In this document: positions 57,419 to 64,000 of the stretch, in pieces
Position numbering within the stretch: the stretch's first letter is position 1
Layout: the number at the start of each line of letters is the position of its first letter
NCBI GenBank assembly: GCA_002786025.1
Contig: NHNW01000081.1
Location: forward strand, 62,001-126,000
Direction of reading: 5' to 3'
DNA length: 64,000 bases
DNA from: Zasmidium citrigriseum
Taxonomy: Eukaryota; Ascomycota; Dothideomycetes; Mycosphaerellales; Mycosphaerellaceae
Position numbers and translations under genes: made by a program
The notes under the pieces: model-generated
The model's input: only the letters and a program-made list of their open reading frames with translations
Databases searched by the model: none
What the model was told of the DNA's origin: nothing

Positions 57419-57937
57419 ATCAAGCAGGAGCAGGAGCATCCGGTGGTCGGTTCCAACTTCCTTCCTTTCTTTCTTCCCCAGGCAACACACAAAATGAAGG
57501 CATCTGTCCAGCCCTCCATATTTTTGAAAATTCTACATGCTGACGAGACTCTAGTGACGAGATATTGCCATCATCACTTTTGATGTATGGTCTTGTCAAC
57601 AGTCCTCACATCCGCCCTGGCTGGTATCTCATCGCCTGAGCCGGCGACATGATTCAAGAAAAGGTTTCCGCGGACCACGTCTCGAACGGCCGCAAGTCAT
57701 TTCCATTCCAATGAGCTGATTCCAAGGACTGATTTGAACTATATAATGATGGATCTAGCAATGTTGTGGCTTCCGTTCGGCCGGGTGCTCCGGCCGGTGC
57801 GAGTCCCAAGGCTGCCTTCGTATGGTCATTGTAGCAACACGAACATGGCTCATGCAGGCCTGAGATTAATAAATAAAAACCATGTTGCCGCAAAGAGTCC
57901 GTCATAGCATCCTTGCACTACACCTACTCCTCGAAGC

Positions 57938-59227
57938 ATGGGTCTCAAGATCCTCATCGTCGGCGCTGGAATCTGCGGCCCAGCGTTGGCGTCCCTCCTT
58001 CTACGGGCTCGACAGAACCACAAGATCACTGTTGTCGAGCGGTCGAAAGAGATCCGTGTTGGTGGGGCCCAAATCGATCTGAAGAATCTGGCTGTTCCCA
58101 TACTCGAGTGTATGGGCTTGCTGGAATCGGTCAAGGACATTGCGGTTCAGGAGACAGGACTGGAGATCGTCAACTCGCAAAACCGAACGCTGATGCAATT
58201 GGATGTGTCGCCGGCGAACAAGCGTCTCCTTACATTGACCAGCGAGTACGAAATTATGCGTGTAGATCTGGTCCGTTTGCTTCACGATGACAGCATGTCA
58301 CAAGCTAGAGCCCGTGATCAAGATGGCGAATACAATGGAAGTCTGTCGTACCGATTCGACACGACAATTGCAAGCCTTCATCAGCAACCCAACAGCGTTC
58401 AGGTGTCATTCTCGGACGACACAAGAGAGGACTTCGATCTAGTCGTAGCTGCAGATGGCCAGCGCTCCGCAACAAGACGTCTTGCTTTCGGGTCCGCTAT
58501 CAGCGATGAAGCGGTCAAACCACTCGGCATCCACGCTGCTTACTTCTCCATTCCTCGAGAAAACTACGAAGGTGGTCTGGCCAGACTATGCCTGGAGCCC
58601 GGCATGGCACTCTTGACACGAACGAGCGGCCGGCCCGTCACTGGTCTAAACATCTTCACAACACTTCGCCATGACGAGATCCAGAAGTCGTCCAGCGAAC
58701 CAATTTCCTCGCAAAAGACGCTCTGGACGGAGCTGCTCGCGGGTACCCACTGGCAGCGCGACAGATTCGTAGACGGTCTACGATCATGCAACGACTTCTA
58801 CGCCCATGAACAAGCCCAGGTCAAGATGCCAACACTGTCCGTCGGACGAGTTGTTCTGCTCGGTGATGCGGGATACTGTCCATCTCCGTTCACTGGTCTC
58901 GGAACCACATTGGCCTTGGGCGGCGCCTACGTTCTGGCGGGAGAACTGGCGAGACATGGTGGCGATGTCGACCAGGCGTTGCGGGTATATGAGTCCAAGA
59001 TGAGGCCTTTTGTTGATGAGTGTCAGCGACTTTGGCCAGGCGGTCCTCGCGCGATCATTCCCACTTCGGCAGTCTCAGTCAGAGTAGTGGAGGCATTCAT
59101 TTGGACGATGTCCATCTTGCGCATTGACAGGCTTGTGAGCAAGTGGATGGAAACGCGGACGAAGGAGGACTCGGGATGGCAGTTTGATGAGTATCCGGAG
59201 CTGAAACTTCTCCAACGAACGGTATAA
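57938..59227 (+). CDS. FAD-dependent monooxygenase (group A, TetX/salicylate-hydroxylase-like)
   Basis: A single exon of 429 residues. The N-terminus ILIVGAGICGPALASLL carries the GxGxxG FAD motif, VVERSKEIRVGGAQIDL the ribityl-binding region, and FDLVVAADGQRSATRR the DG motif near residue 175. RVVLLGDAGYCPSPFTGLGTTLALGGAY, at about 300-325, is the GD motif. There is no membrane tail, unlike the monooxygenase at 22-24.4 kb. Enzymes of this type hydroxylate aromatic or polycyclic compounds using NAD(P)H. It lies in the same orientation as the flanking transporter, regulator and methyltransferase genes, about 0.5 kb from the former two. Confidence 0.93.
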   Translation: MGLKILIVGAGICGPALASLLLRARQNHKITVVERSKEIRVGGAQIDLKNLAVPILECMGLLESVKDIAVQETGLEIVNSQNRTLMQLDVSPANKRLLTLTSEYEIMRVDLVRLLHDDSMSQARARDQDGEYNGSLSYRFDTTIASLHQQPNSVQVSFSDDTREDFDLVVAADGQRSATRRLAFGSAISDEAVKPLGIHAAYFSIPRENYEGGLARLCLEPGMALLTRTSGRPVTGLNIFTTLRHDEIQKSSSEPISSQKTLWTELLAGTHWQRDRFVDGLRSCNDFYAHEQAQVKMPTLSVGRVVLLGDAGYCPSPFTGLGTTLALGGAYVLAGELARHGGDVDQALRVYESKMRPFVDECQRLWPGGPRAIIPTSAVSVRVVEAFIWTMSILRIDRLVSKWMETRTKEDSGWQFDEYPELKLLQRTV

Positions 59228-60509
59228 GGAGTTCTTCAGCTTTCGCCCGCATTGCTTTATTTTCACTTTCTCGATTGTCCTCGTCTCTGAGCATCCTTGT
59301 TGTTTCCAGTGTTCTTGTAAGCTAGGCCGTGTTCCTCCAGCAGCTTTGAGTTGCAGGATGGGGCCCTTGCTTGCGATATTCTCGCTCGACCACAGTGGCA
59401 AGTCCCTTATGGTTGCCAAATCAATTTCCGAAGACACAGTCTGGCACTGTGAGTCGTGCAAGTTGTAGTTATAGCCTTGTTGAGAACCCTCATGGATGAA
59501 ATCCAACCATAGCACCAAGCCAAGTCAATGCGCTTGCGGCTATTACGTCCGCTTCTTCTCTGATGTCAGGAGGCGACCTCAAGAATTACACAGCACTCAC
59601 AAAACGCAAGCTTCTTCCCAGACAACCAGCAAACCGTTACAGCTTCCTCATAGCTCTCCTCTGCTTCTGCTTCCGCCGTCGCCGTTGGCTCAGCATCAAC
59701 TTCGCAACATACACCAGCAACCAAATAGTGTTAGGCGTGCGAAAGTTCGACAAAATCATTTCAGATGATCAAAGTGTTGTAAGCTCGTTTGATCGGCCCC
59801 AAGGGTTTTTTACAACAACGATAAGAGACAGAACGTGTCCTTATGATGATCGTCGTCATACGCTTTGGCGTTCGTCAGCTATGCCCATACCATCCCTGCA
59901 AGACTCTGTATGCACGGATGTCCGCGCTGCCGCTTCCGTTCTGTCAGGGCATAGAACAGAACCCTATTATTGTGACGGAGAATTAAATGTTATTCCGACG
60001 GAAATAACGACTTCGTCAGGATTGAGAACGGAAGGTGTGCTCAGCATAGAGATCGGTGCGTAGTCATCTCCGAACAGGGAGTAGTCAAATGGACCACGGC
60101 AGAGAGCATCCTGGTAGCTGTGCAGCCTCGTTGATGGTAAAAACGTCGTTCTAGAGAGCGGATGGACTGAGATGTTTTGTCTGAAGGTCGTTGTGGTGGT
60201 CGTCGTTGTCGATAGATATCAAGTCTTTCCGAGCGGGGCCTCCAATCTTTTGGAAGGGTACTGTAAACCAGGTCAACCAGGTCATTTGCCGAATCGATCA
60301 ACGCCAAGAACATGCATACCATGACGGACCTTTAGGGCACGGTTTCATCTACCAAGGCAGCCTTGCCCATGATCCCAGAGCGTCTATCGTGATAAGGGCG
60401 ACGAGTAGTCCGCATGAGCACATTCAAAAGCCTCGTTACGCACGTAAACACAATATGGCAGGTAAATGGCCTTGAAGGGGCAGCATTTTGAGTAGCATCG
60501 TGTAAGCCC
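59228..60509. other. Intergenic, no gene supported
   Basis: A 166-codon plus-strand frame (59563-60063) lacks any domain. It starts with a Lys/Arg-rich segment and is flanked by no splice signals, so it is not called. The rest is the likely 5' region of the methyltransferase gene. Confidence 0.45.
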
Positions 60510-61708
60510 ATGGCGGTAAGGCAAGCTCTGGTCCTTCATCCAGGCAAATCATCTGGGATGTACGTAGATGTATTCGAACCTTCAGTGCCGGCCGATTCCG
60601 ATAGCGAACATAAGTCCATGGGCGACGGCGTGTCCAGTCTTTCTATTGTGGTATACGATTCCAACAGATTAGCCATGGCATCAACCTCTGCGGTTGGTAT
60701 TCCCAAGAGGTCGTGAGAAAGTCTCATTGATGATTGACAGCAGCCCACGATCGCTTCGGCCGAGGAGCGAAAGTACCACAGCGATGAGTCCTCTGCGTAT
60801 GCTTTGCCCAACGAGTAAGTGGCATCATGGTTCTCCGGCCCATACACTTGCTCATACATCACGAACTCAGTTCGCCAGAGCACGCTCGCCTGGAGACGCA
60901 GGCCTGGATGCTCGAAGGACTGATGTACGGCGATGTGATCCACGCACCCCTCGAACCCAATAAGACCACACGATGCATCGACGTCGGCTGCGGAACGGGA
61001 TACGTCACCAACGCGATGGCTCGCAAGTTCCCTCGTGCAGAGATCATTGGTCTAGATCTATCTCCCGTCCCGAATCTTCGCAACTGGGAACCCAACGTCA
61101 AGTTCTTCCAGGGAAACATCTTGACTCAAGAGCCGGCGGAATGGAAGGCAGCCGATGGAAGTTCTCAGCTTCCGCAGGGCAAAGAGATATTCGATCTCAT
61201 CTGGAGCCGTCTGTTGATCGCGGGCATGAATGACTGGGACGGCTTCTTTAAGAAAGAGTTTGAATTGCTGAAGCCTGGGGGCTGGGCAGAGTGTCATGAG
61301 ATGACCGCCGAGTGGTGGGATCGGGACGGTCGAGAAATCCTAGCAAACGAAAAGTGGCAGATACGCTGTGCTGAGAGCATGCAAAAGCTGGGGATGGACC
61401 AGATGGCCGGCTCTAATGCTGCGCGCAGGATGGAAGAGGCAGGCTTCGTCGACGTTCGTACCGTTGACTATCGCCTGCCTATCGGCGGCAAGAGTGAGCA
61501 GACGCCGTTTCTGAGGAAAGCCGGAGACTTCTGGATGAAGGACAGTAGAGAAGTCATTGCATTGACCATCAAGCGCGTACTGCCTATGACTGGTGCCAGT
61601 GAAGAGGAGGTCCAAGAGATGCTGGACGATGTTCAGAAGACGTTCCCAGTCGATGGCGATGGCTGCTTCAGCAAGATCTTTGTGACGTTTGGTCGTAAGC
61701 CAGAGTAG
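60510..61708 (+). CDS. SAM-dependent methyltransferase (LaeA-like class)
   Basis: Three exons: 60510 (or 60558)-60650, 60741-60814 and 60871-61708. Phases are 0 and 2, giving 350 residues, or 334 from the second ATG. The N-terminus holds an acidic Ser-rich stretch (PADSDSEHKSMGDGVSS), then ERKYHSDESSAYALPND, which is the usual lead-in of this group (E-x-G-R-x-Y-H ... LPND). Motif I is CIDVGCGTGYVTNAMA, followed by IIGLDLSPV (acidic end of strand 2), DLIWSRLLIAGMNDW and LLKPGGWAECHEM. LaeA of Aspergillus is the well-known relative and a global regulator of secondary metabolism; many paralogs have other roles. A minus-strand frame in 60536-60943 is only antisense. Confidence 0.88.
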
Positions 61709-61732
61709 AAGCATGCAATTGAAGTTCGAATA

Positions 61733-62433
61733 CTATGTTGTCGTGGCCAGAAGTTTGGACATGAATGCCATCTCAAAGCTCATGTCGCCCTCTTCGCTTG
61801 TCTTCTCCCGCATCCTGATGTAGTCCTCCTGATATCCGCGTTTGGTATACCACTTGCCGAAAAGCGGTTTCGGCGTGCATATGATCATTTTTGCCTTGGT
61901 CGGGCCACTATCTCCGGGACCTCGAGCAGCAACTTTAGCCTGAAATCTCGAAACGACTTCCTTCTCCGCAAGAGCAAGCATGTAGCTCGCCACTCCCTTC
62001 CCTTGGGCAGCCGGATGCGTAGCCAGCAACTTCAGTTCCCACGTTCCCACTCCTCGGTATCGTCCGCCGGAGTATGTGTGCAAGCCCACGGCCCTCGGTG
62101 AAGGTCATGCGGACCACAATATCGTCTGCAAGTCGCTGTCGAGAGGACTTGTTCCGGTGCGTGAGGTTGAACCAGGACCATGATGAAGGATTCAGGGTCG
62201 TCGCGTAGTACAAGGATAAGCTCTTCGACAGATTTTAGGCGATCTCCAGTGCTGGCGCCAAGACCCTTTTGTTCCGATTCCTGGTAGGCACGATTGACTG
62301 TTTTGAGGAGGCCGGGTATGAGATGAGAGGTCTTGAGTTCTTGAGCAGTGAATGTGAGGATTTGGGAAGGTTTGTTGTCAATGGTTGGGCCTTCCTTTGC
62401 TTTGGACGCGCTTGCCACGCTATCGATCGCCAT
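61733..62433 (-). pseudogene. GNAT N-acetyltransferase disrupted by an 8-bp tandem duplication
   Basis: The gene begins at ATG 62433. The first part reads LIPGLLKTVNRAYQESE, FIMVLVQ and VLSTATCRRYCG, then ADDTEEWE, after which the frame runs into a stop. The other frame continues with the family's core WELKLLATHPAAQGKGVAS, holding the acetyl-CoA Q-x-x-G-x-G/A motif, then YML and a C-terminal half ending GKWYTKRGYQEDY. At the switch, the plus-strand octamer GTTCCCAC occurs twice in a row (62035-62042 and 62043-62050). Eight extra bases shift the frame exactly where the two parts should join. There is no room for an intron. Both halves are otherwise intact, so the break is recent or a sequencing artefact. 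Confidence 0.8.
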
Positions 62434-62714
62434 TTTTGAGGGCTTTCAATTGATATTTGAAGGTGTTCAAGTACCAAAGTCTCTGTGAATTCGAATCGAA
62501 AGAAATACATGTACAATCCAAACCAATGCGAACACATGATGAGTCAATAGGGCGTCGGCGATTTCATGCTTGACACTCTCAACTCCAAAAGCGAAGCGTC
62601 TCCGGACAGCACAATTTGAGAGCACAGTCTTGGCACGTGATCCAGCGTATATCTCATCACGCTAGTAGTATATGACATCACACAGGGGATTCTGACAACA
62701 CCTCTTCGGCTTCA
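62434..62714. other. Boundary region to the RIP block
   Basis: Normal base composition gives way near 62700 to AT-rich sequence. No gene or target-site repeat was identified. Confidence 0.4.
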
Positions 62715-64000
62715 TAATATTAAATCTTATCTAACAACCTATATAAATTTACTACGCTACTAAAACTATATATTTTAATTAACCCTTCGAAGCCTAGTAT
62801 AGTTAGATACTATATTGTATCTAGAGCGAGTTATACGCCTCTTAGACGGTTATAGCGGTTCTTATACCTTCGAATCTAATACCTCCGAAGATATAGCTAT
62901 ATTACCTATACTACCCTTTAAAATACTAGTCCTATAGCTACCTTTTAGAGCCCGCCTACGCCTGCGATTACCCCTTAATCTTAGTATAGTTATAGGACGA
63001 GAAGGGACTATAGGGGCTTCTATAGGGACTATAGTTACTATAGATACTACTTCCTCTATTAATACTTACTCTACCGCCTTCTAAGCTACTTTAGCCGCCC
63101 TATCTACTATCTCTATAGTCGTTAATTACCGTTAATTAACTAGTCTATAAATCTTTATAGGTCTTATCTAAACTAGACGTAATAGTACCTTAAAAGTATT
63201 ACTAGTAGATACTAGCTTAATCCTTTATAGAAGGGTTATAATCTAATCTATTTAAATAAACTCTATAGCTTTAAGGTTATCTATAAGACTTATTCTAATA
63301 AGAGGTAGTACCTCGAGCGCCCTCTATATAATACGAAAGTACGAGTTAATAATCCGATCGTCTATTAAGACCCTCTCTAGTAGATTAAGCGGTAGTAGTA
63401 TCTTATTCGTATATACTAGTAGCTACTCGACGTTAGTATATTTCTTACTATATATAGCGTAACGAGAGTATAGTAGAGTAGGGGGTATTACTTCCTTTAT
63501 TACTAGGTACTATAGAAGAAGATATAGATAGGGTAGACCCTTATAGATAGGCTCCTTATAGTCTATATAGATATCCTTTAAAACTAGTAGCTTAGTAGTC
63601 TCTATAGTAGTCTCTATAGTAGTCTCTACGGCTTATAGCTCGTAATATTAATTAAGAGCCTTCGTAAACGTCTAGATTAAGCGCTCGATAGCCTACCTTA
63701 TAAAGTAGCTAGTAATCTCCTTAAACACCTTCTAATTAACCTTAGGGTAAAGAGTAATAGTTCGTAAGGGTACCCCCTTAAAGGTGTCTAGTTTAGCCTT
63801 CTCGAGTACTATAAATCGCCCCTTAACGTAGCTCTAGATTGTAGTAACGTACTACTAGATATTATAGCTTAGATTCGTAAAGGTTTTAATACCTCTATTT
63901 ATAACTTCCGCCCTCTATATTAAGTAGGTACTAAGGTTAGGTAGTTTCTTTATAAAGTAGGTAACTAGACGCTATTAAATACTTATCTAATAGTCCTTAA
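62715..64000. mobile_element. RIP-mutated repeat, probably a transposable-element relic
   Basis: The sequence is strongly AT-rich and dominated by TA, TAGT, CTA and TATA steps. CpA and TpG are almost missing over nearly 1.3 kb, while CpG is still present. TAA, TAG and TA-rich codons interrupt every frame. This is the result expected from RIP (CpA to TpA) of a repeated element. On the minus strand some frames keep long stop-free runs except for TAG and TAA, which would derive from CAG, CAA or TGG. I cannot assign the element class and no terminal repeats are seen inside the window. It continues beyond 64000. Confidence 0.75.

Noticed and set aside
59563..60063. 166-codon plus-strand frame
   Set aside because: No domain and irregular composition, with no flanking promoter or splice pattern; likely chance.
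60536..60943. 135-codon minus-strand frame
   Set aside because: Antisense to the methyltransferase exons, whose splice phases and motifs are much better supported.
62715..64000. Naming the RIP block as a specific retrotransposon or transposase
   Set aside because: No intact catalytic motif or terminal repeat could be read, so class assignment would be a guess.

Overview
The window is nuclear DNA of a filamentous ascomycete, most likely a Dothideomycete-type mould. The genes carry short introns (about 40-90 nt) with GTRAGT-like donors and CTRAC-type branch sites. The families are typically fungal (HET, GH72 Gas, DASH Spc19, CFEM-like GPI proteins, MFS transporters, transcription-factor-like regulators). 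The right end is an AT-rich block almost devoid of CpA and TpG, the mark of repeat-induced point mutation (RIP). All gene models below were joined by hand across introns from the sequence alone.

Layout. 1-4.3 kb: 3' end of SLA2, then a decayed HET fragment and a frameshifted HET gene. 6.3-7.5 kb: an Aur1/PAP2-like membrane enzyme. 10.5-16.0 kb: a tandem array of six co-oriented small secreted cysteine-rich protein genes, each with two introns in the same places; four are intact and two are broken. This is the most unusual feature of the window. 16.2-27.7 kb: an NAD(P)-dependent epimerase-like protein, a class III aminotransferase, a GPI-anchored beta-1,3-glucanosyltransferase, a large membrane FAD monooxygenase and a mitochondrial UbiB-family protein. 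28-36.8 kb: an exonuclease remnant, a CorA-like membrane protein with a 15-nt microexon, a zinc-independent MDR oxidoreductase and a CCCH zinc-finger protein.

37-53.5 kb is mostly housekeeping: SPC19, a D/N-rich surface protein, YAE1, a sugar-porter MFS, a D-2-hydroxyacid dehydrogenase, malate dehydrogenase, a solo NDC80 CH-domain gene, a monocarboxylate-type MFS, a SEC2 Rab GEF and an RRM/zinc-finger/G-patch splicing-type protein. 54-62.4 kb looks accessory: MFS transporter, transcription-factor-domain protein, FAD monooxygenase, LaeA-like methyltransferase and a GNAT gene broken by an 8-bp duplication, ending against the RIP block. No polyketide, peptide or terpene backbone gene is visible in that stretch, so a metabolite cluster is only a possibility.

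I saw no convincing tRNA, rRNA or CRISPR feature. The main limits are that no homology search could be run, that 5' ends (SEC2, methyltransferase) are sometimes ambiguous, and that frameshifts could be sequencing errors.
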